Counted from the first letter of the stretch, positions 8,640 to 18,486 are shown. The stretch is DNA of 64,000 bases from Nibricoccus aquaticus (GCF_002310495.1 NZ_CP023344.1:4666448-4730447), one strand, 5' to 3'. The notes: generated by a model not told the origin, from the letters alone. Translations and numbers: made by a program.

Positions 8640-10151
8640 TTAGAGAGCCATGAACGCCAGCCCCATGATCACCGTCGGGATCAGCGCGCCCACCAGCAAT
8701 CCGATCGGCGACACCCCGCTCGGGAAATACCGCTGCAAGATCGACTGCCCCGCCGGGTTCGGCGCATTCGCGATCACCGTCAAACCGCCGCCCGTCACCG
8801 CGCCCGCGACGACCGCGTACTTCAACTCATCCGTGAATCCCGGCACCAGCGTTGCCAGGTAGGTGATCGCCGCATTGTCATTCACGGCCGTCAGCACCGT
8901 CGCTCCGAGGAACAGCGGCATCTCGCCCAATCGCGAAAGCACCGGCTCGATCCACCAGCCCTGCAATCCGCCGTGAACCACGAGTCCCGCGAGAAAAAAC
9001 CCGACCAGCAGCGACGGCTTCAAATCCAGTTTTCCCTGGTGGTGCGCCGTCGCCTGCGAGAACGCCAGGAAGAACAAAAACCCGCCCACAAACAGCGCCG
9101 GATAATGCGCCACGAAGACCGTGAACCCCATGAATCCCAGCTGCACGATCGTGATCCACGCAGGCACCGGCGCCTCCGCCGCAACCTTGGCCTTGCCCGC
9201 CTCCGCCGCCCGCTTCGCCTCGTTCAACCCCGCGAGTTCCTTGCGGAAATACACCCCGTAGAGCGCCGTCGCCACCACGATCCCCGCCACCGCCTTCCAC
9301 CCGAAATGCGTGAACATATACGCCATGTCCCACTTCCACGTCGCCGCCACCATCAGCACCGGCGGTGCCGCGAAATGCGTCAGCGTCCCGCCGACCGACA
9401 CATTCACGAACAAAAGCCCCAGCGTCGCGTATGCGAACTTCGGCGACGGCTTCAGCTCGTAGAACTGCCGCGCCAGCAGCAGAGCCGCGATCGTCATCGC
9501 CGCCGGCTCCGTGATGAACGATCCCAGGATCGGCGCGATCACCAGGATCGCCAGCCACCACGCTGCGACCGATCCCTTCCCGAGCGAGGCCACCGCGCGC
9601 AAACACTGCTCCGCCACACGAAGCACCGGCCGCGTCGACGCCAGCGCCATGATCACCACCACGAACATCGGCTCCGTGAAATTCACCCGGTGCCCCACAT
9701 AATCCACCACCGTCCCCCATCCCTTCGAAAACCCGAGCGCCGCCATCAATACGATCACCCAGATCCCGAACACCGCCTCCACCTCGCCGAAGAAATGCAA
9801 AATCTGCCCCTTGAAACTCACCTCATCCGGACGCCCGTCGTCATTATTGTCCTCCGCGCGCTTCCGGTTCGCGATCTTCGCCGCGTGTGCCTCCTCGATC
9901 TCGTGAGCCATGTGCCGGAACTTCGACGCCAGAAACGTGTGGATGATCGCCAGCACGAAAATCGCCGTCGCCACCGCATTGAACGGCTCCGCCTGCACCC
10001 GCCCGATCAACGTCTCCAGCAATCCCTTTTCAGGCCCGTCGCCATAGCTCGCCAGCGCCTTGGGGAAATCGCCCGCCGCCGCAGCCGCCGCGTGAACACT
10101 ACCAGTGACCGTCAGCCATCCGGCTGAAATGAGCGCGATGAATCGTTTCAT
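8640..10151 (-). CDS. putative Na+/H+ antiporter (Na_H_antiport_3 type)
   Basis: A 503-residue polytopic membrane protein beginning with a signal-like segment (MKRFIALISAGWLTVTGSVHA) and at least ten hydrophobic helices. Features matching the putative Na+/H+ antiporter family are GSFITEPAAMTIAALLLARQ, NVSVGGTLTHFAAPPVLMVA and ATVLTAVNDNAAITYLATLV. The EDNNDDGRPDEVSFKGQ loop in the N-terminal third is typical of the family in Gram-negatives. It would act in ion homeostasis at the inner membrane. It is transcribed alone, opposite to no close partner, 75 bases from padR. Confidence 0.8.
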   Translation of the reverse strand: MKRFIALISAGWLTVTGSVHAAAAAAGDFPKALASYGDGPEKGLLETLIGRVQAEPFNAVATAIFVLAIIHTFLASKFRHMAHEIEEAHAAKIANRKRAEDNNDDGRPDEVSFKGQILHFFGEVEAVFGIWVIVLMAALGFSKGWGTVVDYVGHRVNFTEPMFVVVIMALASTRPVLRVAEQCLRAVASLGKGSVAAWWLAILVIAPILGSFITEPAAMTIAALLLARQFYELKPSPKFAYATLGLLFVNVSVGGTLTHFAAPPVLMVAATWKWDMAYMFTHFGWKAVAGIVVATALYGVYFRKELAGLNEAKRAAEAGKAKVAAEAPVPAWITIVQLGFMGFTVFVAHYPALFVGGFLFFLAFSQATAHHQGKLDLKPSLLVGFFLAGLVVHGGLQGWWIEPVLSRLGEMPLFLGATVLTAVNDNAAITYLATLVPGFTDELKYAVVAGAVTGGGLTVIANAPNPAGQSILQRYFPSGVSPIGLLVGALIPTVIMGLAFMAL

Positions 10152-10199
10152 GCGCCCTACCGAAAGACCGGCGGAGCACTAGGCAAGCGCACTCCACCG

Positions 10200-10922
10200 C
10201 TACAGCAACGAATTCAACCCATCCAACGACACGATGAATTTCCCCGCACCCGCACGCACCTTCTCGCGCACCACATACCGGCCGAAGCCCACGAACAAAT
10301 CGACCACCGGCTTCGTCTCCAAATCGCTCACACCGTCGCCGACCATCACCACCCGCGCAGGCTTCAACTCCGCCCGCAGCTGTTGGATCACCTCAGGCTT
10401 CCCCCCCGAACGCGTCGTCGGGTACTTTTCATCGAAACCGCGATACGCCCCCGCCGCGTCGAAAAATAAATCCACCGCCTCCACCCGCGCGATTCCCAGC
10501 AAATCCGCCAGCGGCCGGATCGCCGGCCTGAACCCTCCACTAATAATCATCGGCGTCCACCCCCGCGCCACCAGCCCACTGATCGTCGCCCGCGCCGTCG
10601 GCTCGATCGTTTCAATATACCGCCGCCCCACCGCCTCCACCTCCGCTCGCGTCGGCCGGATGATCTCCAACCGACGCCCGAAAACCGCCTCTACCGCGAT
10701 CTTCCCATCCATCGCCTCATTCGTCATCGCCTCTACCTGACGAAAAATCCCCGGCCCTTTCACCCGGCCCAATTCGTCGATGCCCTCGATGGACGAGAGC
10801 GTGCTGTCACAGTCAAAAATGATCAGGTTAAGCGAGGACACAGCGCAGACCAAACGCGACGTAACCGCACTAGCGCAACCCGGATTTCCCATCACCGGAA
10901 TCGCCTGGGTTTCATGGCTCAC
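10200..10922 (-). CDS. HAD-family phosphatase, phosphoserine phosphatase-like
   Basis: Up to 240 residues; the family core starts at LNLIIFDCDSTLSS (nucleophile Asp in DCDST), so the real start may be the methionine at 10892 or a later GTG. Other HAD motifs are MIISGGF (motif II Ser), a lysine at GGKPEVIQQL, and VVMVGDGVSDLE (acidic motif IV). The cap region (TNEAMDGKIAVEAVFGRRLE) follows the SerB pattern, so serine synthesis (phosphoserine to serine) is the best guess. Related HAD phosphatases cannot be excluded. The gene stands alone. Confidence 0.75.
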   Translation of the reverse strand: MSHETQAIPVMGNPGCASAVTSRLVCAVSSLNLIIFDCDSTLSSIEGIDELGRVKGPGIFRQVEAMTNEAMDGKIAVEAVFGRRLEIIRPTRAEVEAVGRRYIETIEPTARATISGLVARGWTPMIISGGFRPAIRPLADLLGIARVEAVDLFFDAAGAYRGFDEKYPTTRSGGKPEVIQQLRAELKPARVVMVGDGVSDLETKPVVDLFVGFGRYVVREKVRAGAGKFIVSLDGLNSLL

Positions 10923-11248
10923 GAACGCCTGCCCGAAACGTAGGCCAGCGAACTCACTCGCGCTCCGCCTGACTGCTCGCCCGACAATCCATCGACCAGC
11001 TCGCCTGACCCTTACTATTGCTTATCTACTTAAATTGCCGGGCTTTATCGTATCCAACTCACGCTAAATCTCACTCCTGCGGGAACCACTCGCCCGATCA
11101 CGAATCTCTTTAGCCGCTTGATGCTTTGTGTTTTGCGCATGTTTTTTATGCCTTTTTTAAGAAAAACCCCGTCTCGCGGGTTGACGTAATCGTAGAGCTG
11201 AAAATTACTTAGAGAAATCCAAACCCGCATCCAATAAGGATACCCAAC
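10923..11248. other. intergenic region upstream of the HU-like gene
   Basis: 326 bases between divergent genes. It holds the promoter listed at 11181-11209 and an AT-rich stretch around 11130-11165. No supported gene was found. Confidence 0.5.
11181..11209 (+). promoter_or_regulatory. sigma70-type promoter of the HU-like gene
   Basis: TTGACG, a 17-base spacer and ATTACT lie 40 bases upstream of the start codon at 11249, on the correct strand. Confidence 0.55.
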
Positions 11249-11557
11249 ATGTCCACCAACCTGACCAAACGAGAAATCGTCCTCGAAATTTATGAGAAGA
11301 CCGGCTTCCCCCAAAAGGAAGTGGTCGCCACGGTCCAGATGACCCTCGACATCGTCATGAAGGCCCTCGCCGAAGGCCGTAACGTCGAACTCCGCAACTT
11401 CGGCGTCCTCGAAGTTCAAAAGCGTAAGTCGCGCATCGGCCGCAACCCGAACAAGCCCGAAGCCGAAGTCGTCATCCCCGAGCGCGCCGTCGTTAAGTTC
11501 AAGTCCGGCAAGATCCTCAAACAGCTCCTCAAGAAGCTGGATATCGCCACGCTCTAA
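11249..11557 (+). CDS. HU/IHF family DNA-binding protein
   Basis: 102 residues with the full histone-like fold: LTKREIVLEIYEKTGF, a central IVMKALAEGRNVELRNFG turn, and the DNA-grasping beta arm IGRNPNKPEAEVVIP with the intercalating proline region. The C-terminal helix FKSGKILKQLL closes the dimer core. The ELRNFGVLE sequence and the length (slightly over 90) are nearer to IHF than to typical HU, but the two cannot be separated here. It is a single-gene unit with its own promoter and a strong terminator. Confidence 0.92.
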   Translation: MSTNLTKREIVLEIYEKTGFPQKEVVATVQMTLDIVMKALAEGRNVELRNFGVLEVQKRKSRIGRNPNKPEAEVVIPERAVVKFKSGKILKQLLKKLDIATL

Positions 11558-11584
11558 GCGGCAACCATCGCCCGCTGAAATTTT

Positions 11585-11616
11585 CAGCCGGACCTTCACG
11601 GGTCCGGCTTTTTTAT
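11585..11616 (+). terminator. rho-independent terminator of the HU-like gene
   Basis: Stem AGCCGGACC / GGTCCGGCT with a 6-base loop and a run of T after it, 28 bases past the stop codon. Confidence 0.9.
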
Positions 11617-11754
11617 TCCTTTGGAGGGACGACCTCCGTGTCGTCCGTCTGACATCCGCTCGCTTGCGGCGCGCAAATCCTCCCGCCCTCACGCCGACCA
11701 CTCGGGAAATTTTATTCGCCCTGCCCCGCCCCGATTCCCAACGTCTGCCCTCCC

Positions 11755-13068
11755 ATGGCCACGTTCCAGACACTGCCCGGTTTCCGTGAGTTCTATCCCG
11801 ACGCCCTCGCGCGCCGGAATCACCTCTTCCGCCTCTGGCGCCAGACCGTGCACACCTTTGGCTTCGCCGAATACGACGCCCCCGTCCTCGAACCGCTCGA
11901 ACTCTACAAAACGAAGTCCGGCGACGAGATCGAAGCCCAGCTCTTCAGCTTCACGGATAAAGGCGGCCGCGAAGTCGCGCTCCGTCCCGAGATGACGCCC
12001 ACCGTCTGCCGCCTCGTCGGCGAAAAAGCCTCCTCGCTCAAGCGCCCGATCAAGTGGTTCAGCATCGCCGAATTCTACCGCTACGAGCGCATGCAAAAAG
12101 GCCGTGGCCGCTGCTTCTTTCAATTCAACGCCGACATCTTCGGCGAGCCCGGCGTCGAAGCCGAAACCGAGCTCATCGCGCTCCTCACGCAGTGCCTCTG
12201 CTCTTTCGGCCTCACGGCCGAGGATTTTTTCGTCCGTCTCAGCGACCGCAATCTCTGGTTCTACTACCTCGAAGCTCTCGGTCTCGACGACGCCCGCGCC
12301 CGCGGCATCCTCGGTGCCGTCGACCGGTATGAGAAACTCGGCGACGACGCTTTCAAAGGCTACGTCGAGCAATTCGGCCCGCTCGATCCCGCGCTCAAAG
12401 AAAAAGTCCTCGCCTTCCTCCAGATCAAATCGATCGACGTCCTCGAAGCCACGCTCGCGCCTTACTCGCAGGAAAAACTCACCGCCCGCCTCTCCGACTG
12501 GAAAAAACTCCTCGGCAACCTCGACGCGATGGGCCTCTCCCGCTTCGTCACCGTCGATCTCGGCGTAGTCCGCGGCCTCGCCTACTACACCGGCTTCGTC
12601 TTCGAGGCCTTTGATCGCAAAGGCGAACTCCGCGCCCTTGCCGGCGGCGGCCGCTACGACAATCTCGTCGGCAAACTAGGCTACGCCGAAATGCCCGCCG
12701 TCGGTTTCGCCATCGGCGACATGACCTTCGCGCTCCTCCTCGAACAACGCGGCCTCATGCCCAACTTCGTTCAAGCGCCCGACGTTTACGCCGTCATCGG
12801 CGGTGAAAAAGAACGCCTCGAAGCCTTCGCCGACATCCACGCGCTCCGCGCCGCCGGCTTCCGCGTCGAGTACCCGATGAAGGAAGTCGCCTTCGGCAAA
12901 CAATTCAAAGCCGCCTCTGAATCCGGCGCGAAGCTCGCCCTCATCTACGGCGGCGACGAACTCACCAAAGGCGTCGTCAAAATCCGCGACCTCACCGACC
13001 GCAGCGAACACGAAGTCCCCCGCGCCCAAGTCCTCGCCAACGTGAAGAACTTCTTCTCCGGCGAGTGA
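11755..13068 (+). CDS. hisS: histidyl-tRNA synthetase
   Basis: 437 residues, a normal size for a class II HisRS, charging tRNA-His in the cytoplasm. Motif 1/ATP site region ALRPEMTPTVCR, motif 2 RYERMQKGRGRCFFQFNADI, the histidine-specific LGVVRGLAYYTGFVFE and motif 3 AGGGRYDNLVG are all present. The C-terminal anticodon-binding domain (ALIYGGDELTKGVVKIRDL) follows. The start is ATG at MATFQTLPGFREFYP, where the family alignment normally begins. It is convergent with the SulP gene. Confidence 0.96.
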   Translation: MATFQTLPGFREFYPDALARRNHLFRLWRQTVHTFGFAEYDAPVLEPLELYKTKSGDEIEAQLFSFTDKGGREVALRPEMTPTVCRLVGEKASSLKRPIKWFSIAEFYRYERMQKGRGRCFFQFNADIFGEPGVEAETELIALLTQCLCSFGLTAEDFFVRLSDRNLWFYYLEALGLDDARARGILGAVDRYEKLGDDAFKGYVEQFGPLDPALKEKVLAFLQIKSIDVLEATLAPYSQEKLTARLSDWKKLLGNLDAMGLSRFVTVDLGVVRGLAYYTGFVFEAFDRKGELRALAGGGRYDNLVGKLGYAEMPAVGFAIGDMTFALLLEQRGLMPNFVQAPDVYAVIGGEKERLEAFADIHALRAAGFRVEYPMKEVAFGKQFKAASESGAKLALIYGGDELTKGVVKIRDLTDRSEHEVPRAQVLANVKNFFSGE

Positions 13069-13145
13069 TTCTCTCGCCGTCGGCCCGAATGCTTGCACGC
13101 GCTCCGATTCTCACACCATCAGCTGCCGTCCCTCCGCCCCGCCGC

Positions 13146-15026
13146 TCAGATCGCGTAATCCTCCAGCTTCCCCTTGTCGTCAGGGAAACTCTTCGCGTCT
13201 CCGCCTTGCTCGCTCTGCTTCTTCCGGTCGTAGAAAATCCGCACATCCGCCTTCGTCGTCTGGAGCAGATGCGACGCCCGCAGCAGCGCCTTCTTGGTGC
13301 TCGCCGTCAGATTCGCCTCCGCCGGGAAAATATTCTCCGCCCCCAGCTTCTCCCACGCGCCGCTCGCACGGAGCACCTTCTCCACATCCGGGTTGATTCC
13401 GCTCACCAGCAAATGCCGGCCGCTCTTCTGCAAATACTCGTGCAGCTGTAGCAGAGACATCACCGACGTCGCATCTAGATGGCGCGCGTTCTTCATGCGT
13501 AAAATCACCACGCGAATATCGCCATCGTCCGCCAGATACCGCACCTGCTCCTGAAACAAATCCGCCGCCCCGAAAAACAATTCGCCTTCCACGTGCACGA
13601 TCGAGATCGCGTTATTCCGTCTCTGCTTGCGATCGTCCAACTCCGTCAACGTTCCGCTGTCGCTAAAACTATACTCCACCAGCGAAGGCGCGCTCGCCTT
13701 GCGCAAAAACAGGATCAGCGATGCACCGATACCCACGTAGATCGCCGTATCGAGCTTGAGGAAAAACGCCGCCGCGATCGTCGCCGTGAACACGATCGCA
13801 TCCGACCTCGTCGCTCTCAGCGCGATGCGGATCTGGTCGCGATGCACCAGCTTCCAGCCGATGCGGATCAAGTGCGCCGCCAGACTCGGCACAGGGATGA
13901 AGTTAATTAACGGCGCGACGAAAAACAGCGCCGCCAGCACCATCAAACTGCTTGAAAGCGCCGCGATCTGCGTGCGCCCGCCACTGTGGTAATTCGCTCC
14001 GCTGCGCGCAAACGACGCCGAGCCCGGCATCGCCCCGTAGAAACTATTCGCGACGTTCGCCAGCCCCATCGCCACAAGCTCCTGATTCGAGTCCAGCCGC
14101 TGCCCCGACTTCGCCGCCAGCGTCTTCGAGATCGAGACCGCCTCCAGCATTCCCAACAATGAAATCGCCAGCGCCGCACCCAGCAGCGGCGAGATCACCG
14201 ACGGATTCGCCGACTCCAGCGGCATCCCCAGAAACGACGGCACAGCCACCGCCAGCGCCCCTTCATCCTGGATCGTGTGAATCCCCAACTGCGCCAGCCC
14301 GCCGTATTTCGTGAACAGCGACAGAAAAACCAATCCGAACAACTCCGCCGGCAACTTCGGGAAAAAATGTTCGATCGCCCAGAACAACAGCAGCGTCGCG
14401 CCGCCCATGAGCGCCGCGTACGGATTGAAATCCAGTGCCGCCAGGCTCACCGCCGCATGGACCAGCCCGTCCACGAAGTTCCCGCGCTCCCCCGCCACGA
14501 TTCCTAACAAGTGAGGGATTTGTCCCGCAGCCAGCAGCAACCCGACCGCCGTGCTGTAGGCGATGATTACAGAGCGCGAAATGAACTGCGTCAGCTTCCC
14601 CAGCTGCGTCAGTCCCGCGATCAGTTGAAACGCACCGATCAGCAACGCCAGCAGCAGCGTTATCTGCGCCGGGCTAAGCGCCCCGACATCGCTCATCGAA
14701 TAAATCGTCGCCGCCAGGATGATGCTGATCGAATTCGTCGGTCCAAAAACCAGATGCCGCGACGAACTGAACAGCGCCGCCACAAATCCCCCGATGATCA
14801 CCGACATGATCACCATCAACGGCGGCAATCCCACGATCAGCGCAAAACCGATCGCCTGCGGAATCGACACGAGCGAGACCGTCGCACCCGCGATCAAATC
14901 CGCCTTCAGCTTCACCCAGTTGTAAGTACGGAGCTCGTCGCCCAGCGGAAAACGCTCGCGCACCCAGCGCTTCGAAAAACGCTGCAACTGATCGACAGCG
15001 GCAGCGGCATTTTCGGGAGTCGGCAT
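13146..15026 (-). CDS. SulP family anion transporter with STAS domain
   Basis: 626 residues. The membrane part has about 12 hydrophobic helices and SulP signatures: LIAGATVSLVSIPQAIGFAL, FGPTNSISIILAAT and the LLGMLEAVSISKTLAAKSGQ stretch followed by QELVAMGLANVANSFYGAMP. A STAS domain occupies the last 140 residues (ISIVHVEGELFFGAADLF, VVILRMKNARHLDATSVM). The family moves sulfate, bicarbonate or dicarboxylates across the inner membrane; the substrate cannot be told from sequence. It lies 11 bases after the parB stop side, on the same strand as parB. Confidence 0.88.
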   Translation of the reverse strand: MPTPENAAAAVDQLQRFSKRWVRERFPLGDELRTYNWVKLKADLIAGATVSLVSIPQAIGFALIVGLPPLMVIMSVIIGGFVAALFSSSRHLVFGPTNSISIILAATIYSMSDVGALSPAQITLLLALLIGAFQLIAGLTQLGKLTQFISRSVIIAYSTAVGLLLAAGQIPHLLGIVAGERGNFVDGLVHAAVSLAALDFNPYAALMGGATLLLFWAIEHFFPKLPAELFGLVFLSLFTKYGGLAQLGIHTIQDEGALAVAVPSFLGMPLESANPSVISPLLGAALAISLLGMLEAVSISKTLAAKSGQRLDSNQELVAMGLANVANSFYGAMPGSASFARSGANYHSGGRTQIAALSSSLMVLAALFFVAPLINFIPVPSLAAHLIRIGWKLVHRDQIRIALRATRSDAIVFTATIAAAFFLKLDTAIYVGIGASLILFLRKASAPSLVEYSFSDSGTLTELDDRKQRRNNAISIVHVEGELFFGAADLFQEQVRYLADDGDIRVVILRMKNARHLDATSVMSLLQLHEYLQKSGRHLLVSGINPDVEKVLRASGAWEKLGAENIFPAEANLTASTKKALLRASHLLQTTKADVRIFYDRKKQSEQGGDAKSFPDDKGKLEDYAI

Positions 15027-15037
15027 CGGGCCGGATC

Positions 15038-16021
15038 TTAAGCCTCCACGCCAAGTTTTTCCAGGATGCGGTGCAGATCGTCGTTCCCCGCGTACTCGAT
15101 CACGATCTTCCCCTTCTTTGGCGAATGATTGACCGCCACCCGCGCACCGAGATGCGACGTTAGTTTCTTCTGAATACTCGTAATCGCCGCCGCTTCCATG
15201 GGCGGCACCGTGCGCCCCGTCGGAGCGGTGCCCTTCGCAGGGGAACCCGTCGGCGACGCCTTATGCGACTGCACCAGTTTCTCCGTCGCCCGCACGCTCA
15301 GTCCATCCTCAATCACCCGCCGAGCCAGCACCGCGCGCTGCGCCGGCTCCTCGACGCCGAGCAGCACCTTCGCGTGACCGACGCTGATCAAATTTTTCGA
15401 AAGAAATCCCTGCAACTCACCATCGAGCGACAGCAGCCGCAGCGAGTTTGCCACCGATGCGCGTCCCTTGCCCACGCGCTCCGAAGCCGCTTCCTGCGTG
15501 AGATCGAAATCCCGGATCAAACTCGCGTACCCATACGCCTCTTCGATCGGGTTGAGCCCCTCACGCTGCAAATTTTCAATCAGCCCGAGCGCAGCCGACG
15601 ACGCATTGCTCGCCTCCACCACGCGCGCCGGGATCGACTTGATTTTGAGCAACTGAAACGCGCGCCAGCGCCGCTCGCCCGCGATCAGTTGAAATTTGTC
15701 GCCCGTCTTCCTCACCACGATTGGCTGCAATAATCCTTCCGAGCGGATGCTCTCCGCCAGTTCGCTCAACTGCTCCGATGTGATCTCGCGCCGCGCCTGA
15801 TACGGACTCGGCTCGATTTGCAGCACGGGCACCTCAAGAAACCCCGGTGCTCCCGCAGGAGCCGGTGCGGCTTGCGGCGCAGCAGCTGCCGATGTTTTCG
15901 CCGCCGCTGACTCAGCCGGAGCATTTTTAGCAGGCGTGGCGGAGGTTTTTGCGGAGGCCGGAGTGGCGTTGGCGATGAGACCGCCGAGACCGCGACCGAG
16001 ACGAGATTTGGGAGCTGCCAT
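15038..16021 (-). CDS. parB: chromosome partitioning protein ParB
   Basis: 327 residues. After an Ala/Pro-rich N-terminus comes the ParB/Srx CTPase domain: VLQIEPSPYQARREI, LIAGERRWRAFQ (CTP-binding GERRxRA) and LIENLQREGLNPIEEAYGY. A helix-turn-helix follows (LTQEAASERVGKGRASVANS, then LISVGHAKVLLGV). The C-terminal dimer domain ends the protein. ParB loads on parS sites and works with ParA in chromosome segregation. Its parA is not adjacent: the only parA here is 20 kb away at 36417, on the opposite strand. The LysM gene is 8 bases upstream. Confidence 0.93.
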   Translation of the reverse strand: MAAPKSRLGRGLGGLIANATPASAKTSATPAKNAPAESAAAKTSAAAAPQAAPAPAGAPGFLEVPVLQIEPSPYQARREITSEQLSELAESIRSEGLLQPIVVRKTGDKFQLIAGERRWRAFQLLKIKSIPARVVEASNASSAALGLIENLQREGLNPIEEAYGYASLIRDFDLTQEAASERVGKGRASVANSLRLLSLDGELQGFLSKNLISVGHAKVLLGVEEPAQRAVLARRVIEDGLSVRATEKLVQSHKASPTGSPAKGTAPTGRTVPPMEAAAITSIQKKLTSHLGARVAVNHSPKKGKIVIEYAGNDDLHRILEKLGVEA

Positions 16022-16029
16022 GTTGTTGC

Positions 16030-16611
16030 TTACTTTCCTCCCGGAATGAAGAGCGTCTGGCCAACCTGAATTTTCGACGCATCGGTAATCTTGTTGGCGT
16101 TAATGATGTCCTGCGACTTCGCCCCGTACTTGCGCGCGATCGAGCTCAGCGAATCGCCCGGTTGCACGACATGCGGCACACCCTCCTTCGGGAAATCATC
16201 GCTGAACGTCGGCTGCGCCACCGGACCGCGTCCACCGCCGCCCTTCGCGATTGAGGCCAGCGCAGTGTTCGTGCGCTCAGCCAATTTCTCCATCTGCACG
16301 GAAACCACCTGAAGCGTCTCCGCCTTCGTCGCGGCGTTACCCGCCTTGATCGCGCGGTTCAGATCGGCGACCGCCTCGTTGAGGTGCGCCAGCGTCGCAT
16401 AACTCTGCGCCGCGCCCGCGGACTTCGTTCGCAGATCTCCATTTTCTCGCTCCAACTGTTCCACCCGTAACTGGAGTTCCCCTACGCGCTGCGTGAGCAA
16501 CCGCACATCCTCCCGCATGTTGGCGAACTCCACCGCTGCGCTCTGCGCGAGCAGCGACGTAGCGGGCAGTGCAAACAGACCAGCGATAAGAAACAGCGAG
16601 GTTTTAATCAT
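16030..16611 (-). CDS. exported LysM domain protein with coiled coil
   Basis: 193 residues from the MIKTSLFLIAGLFALP methionine, a signal peptide; the frame extends upstream but without support. Residues about 28-60 are a coiled coil (LLTQRVGELQLRVEQLEREN). The C-terminus is one LysM domain (HVVQPGDSLSSIARKYGAKS, then ITDASKIQVGQTLFIPGG), which binds peptidoglycan. It sits 8 bases upstream of parB and likely shares a transcript. A periplasmic peptidoglycan-linked role is inferred. Confidence 0.85.
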   Translation of the reverse strand: MIKTSLFLIAGLFALPATSLLAQSAAVEFANMREDVRLLTQRVGELQLRVEQLERENGDLRTKSAGAAQSYATLAHLNEAVADLNRAIKAGNAATKAETLQVVSVQMEKLAERTNTALASIAKGGGGRGPVAQPTFSDDFPKEGVPHVVQPGDSLSSIARKYGAKSQDIINANKITDASKIQVGQTLFIPGGK

Positions 16612-16733
16612 GGCGACCCGCACCTTGCGTAAACGGAGGGTCAAAAACAAGCGGCATGAGCGCATCCGTACTCTAGATTTAAGTTTCCGTTAGACTTCAT
16701 CGAGATACCCACCCAGTAAACAGCCCTCCCCTT

Positions 16734-18281
16734 ATGCCGACTTCGATGCGTCGAAAAACGGTGCTAATCTTTGCACTCGCCTTTGCCCTTTTGGTCAGCC
16801 TCGGCGCGATCATCACGCAAGAGTCCATGCAGGAACGCCTCGGCCAGGCTTACTACGTCATCTGCCTCTCCATCATCGGCTGCATCCTCGTCCTCCTCGC
16901 CGGCTACACATGGGATCGCACCTTGGTTAAACAAATCCGCGACATCGGCACCACCGCGCGCACGAAATCAGCCGCCGAATCAGATGACACCTTGGTCGAT
17001 CCTCTCGACGGCGACTCCGGCCACGACGAAGTCATGGGCCTCGCCCGCCAGATCGAGCGCATGGCGCAATCGCTCCAAAAAACCGAAGCCAGCTACCGCG
17101 CCATCGTCGAGGACCAGCTCGACCTCATCTGCCGCTACCGTGCCGACGGCAAACTCACCTTCGTCAACGGTGCCTACCAGCGCTTCTTCGGCAAAAAACG
17201 CTCCGAGCTCATCGGCCAGCGCTTCACCCTTCACGAACTCGGTTTTCCCTCACGCGACTTCCATGGCGAGCTCCCCGAATCCGCCAGCTTCGAACACGAG
17301 CTCAGTTCCGCCGACGGCCGCCGCATCACTCACGTCTGGGCTCACCGAGCGATCAAAGACTCCGACGGCCGCATCATGGAGTTTCAAGCCGTCGGCCACG
17401 ACATCACCGTCCGCAAAGAAGCCGAGGCCGCCCTCGTCCGCGCCAAAGACGCCGCCGAATCCGCCGACCGCGCCAAGAGCGAATTCCTCGCCATCGTCAG
17501 CCACGAAATCCGCACCCCCATCAACGGCGTCATCGGCTTCACCAAACTTCTCCGCGAGACCCCGCTCAACACCGACCAGCGCGGCTTCGTCGATATGATC
17601 GGCACCAGCGGCCTCACGCTCGAAGCGTTGATCAGCGACATCCTCGACATGTCCAAGATCGAAGCCGGCAAGATCGACATCGACCACACCCCCTACGCCC
17701 TCCGCCGCTCCGTCGAGGAAGTCATCACTTTCTTCACCCCCAAAGCCCGCGCCGCCGGCCTCACCCTGCACACCAACATCGACGCCGACGTTCCCCCCGT
17801 CGTTAACGGCGACCCCAACCGCCTCCGCCAGATCCTCGTCAACCTCGTCGGCAACGCCATCAAGTTCACCGAACGCGGCCACATCACCGTCAACGTCTCC
17901 TGCGGTCGCGGCGGCAACATCGAAGACTCCAGCCGCCGCGAAGTGCGCCTCTTCTTCGGTGTCAACGACACCGGCATCGGCATCCCCGCCGAAAAAATCA
18001 GCCAGCTCTTCCGCCCCTTCAGCCAGGTGGACACATCCGCCTCGCGCCGCCGCGGTGGCACCGGCCTCGGCCTCATCATTTCAAAACGCCTCTGCGAACT
18101 CATGGGCGGCGCCATCTCCGTCGAAAGCGAAGCCGGTCGCGGCTCCACCTTCCGATTCACCATCCTCGCCGATTACGACCGCAGTGCGGACAGCGCGCCC
18201 CCCATCGAAACCGCGCGCAACGCCCACAGCCTCACCGCCCACTCCGCCGTTCCCTTCCCCGGCGCGCCCCAGCCCACCTAA
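16734..18281 (+). CDS. membrane PAS-domain sensor histidine kinase
   Basis: 515 residues. Two hydrophobic helices (about 10-28 and 40-62) precede a HAMP-like linker. A PAS domain follows (RAIVEDQLDLICRYRADGKL to AVGHDITVRKEAEAAL). The HisKA box FLAIVSHEIRTPINGVIGF holds the phosphorylated His, and the ATPase has NLVGNAIKFTERG, DTGIGIP and GGTGLGLIISKRL. It lacks a receiver domain, and no response regulator is next to it. It is divergent from the LysM-parB genes and ends 130 bases before tRNA-Cys. The stimulus is unknown. Confidence 0.9.
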   Translation: MPTSMRRKTVLIFALAFALLVSLGAIITQESMQERLGQAYYVICLSIIGCILVLLAGYTWDRTLVKQIRDIGTTARTKSAAESDDTLVDPLDGDSGHDEVMGLARQIERMAQSLQKTEASYRAIVEDQLDLICRYRADGKLTFVNGAYQRFFGKKRSELIGQRFTLHELGFPSRDFHGELPESASFEHELSSADGRRITHVWAHRAIKDSDGRIMEFQAVGHDITVRKEAEAALVRAKDAAESADRAKSEFLAIVSHEIRTPINGVIGFTKLLRETPLNTDQRGFVDMIGTSGLTLEALISDILDMSKIEAGKIDIDHTPYALRRSVEEVITFFTPKARAAGLTLHTNIDADVPPVVNGDPNRLRQILVNLVGNAIKFTERGHITVNVSCGRGGNIEDSSRREVRLFFGVNDTGIGIPAEKISQLFRPFSQVDTSASRRRGGTGLGLIISKRLCELMGGAISVESEAGRGSTFRFTILADYDRSADSAPPIETARNAHSLTAHSAVPFPGAPQPT

Positions 18282-18411
18282 GGCAATCAACGGTGCCACC
18301 TCACCGCGAACGGGTGAGGCAAATTGCGCCCGTGACACGCGCCCTCAGAGATTTGTTTTCAATACTTGCGGACCCGTTTTTTTTCTTCCAACGTCCGCGC
18401 TCCCTGAAAAG

Positions 18412-18486
18412 GGCGCGGTAGCCAAGTGGTAAGGCCGAGCTCTGCAAAAGCTCTATGCGCCGGTTCAATTCCGGCCCGCGCCTCCA
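18412..18486 (+). tRNA. tRNA-Cys (GCA)
   Basis: Acceptor arms GGCGCGG / CCGCGCC pair fully, the anticodon stem GAGCT / AGCTC encloses CTGCAAA (anticodon GCA), and the T arm GCCGG-TTCAATT-CCGGC is intact. The discriminator base is T, as in tRNA-Cys, and CCA is encoded. Its last 30 bases are the attachment core of the downstream island. Confidence 0.97.
18457..18486 (+). repeat. attL core, 30-bp direct repeat
   Basis: Identical over 30 bases to 32853-32882. It starts in the T stem side of tRNA-Cys and ends with the encoded CCA; the flanking bases differ on both sides. Confidence 0.93.
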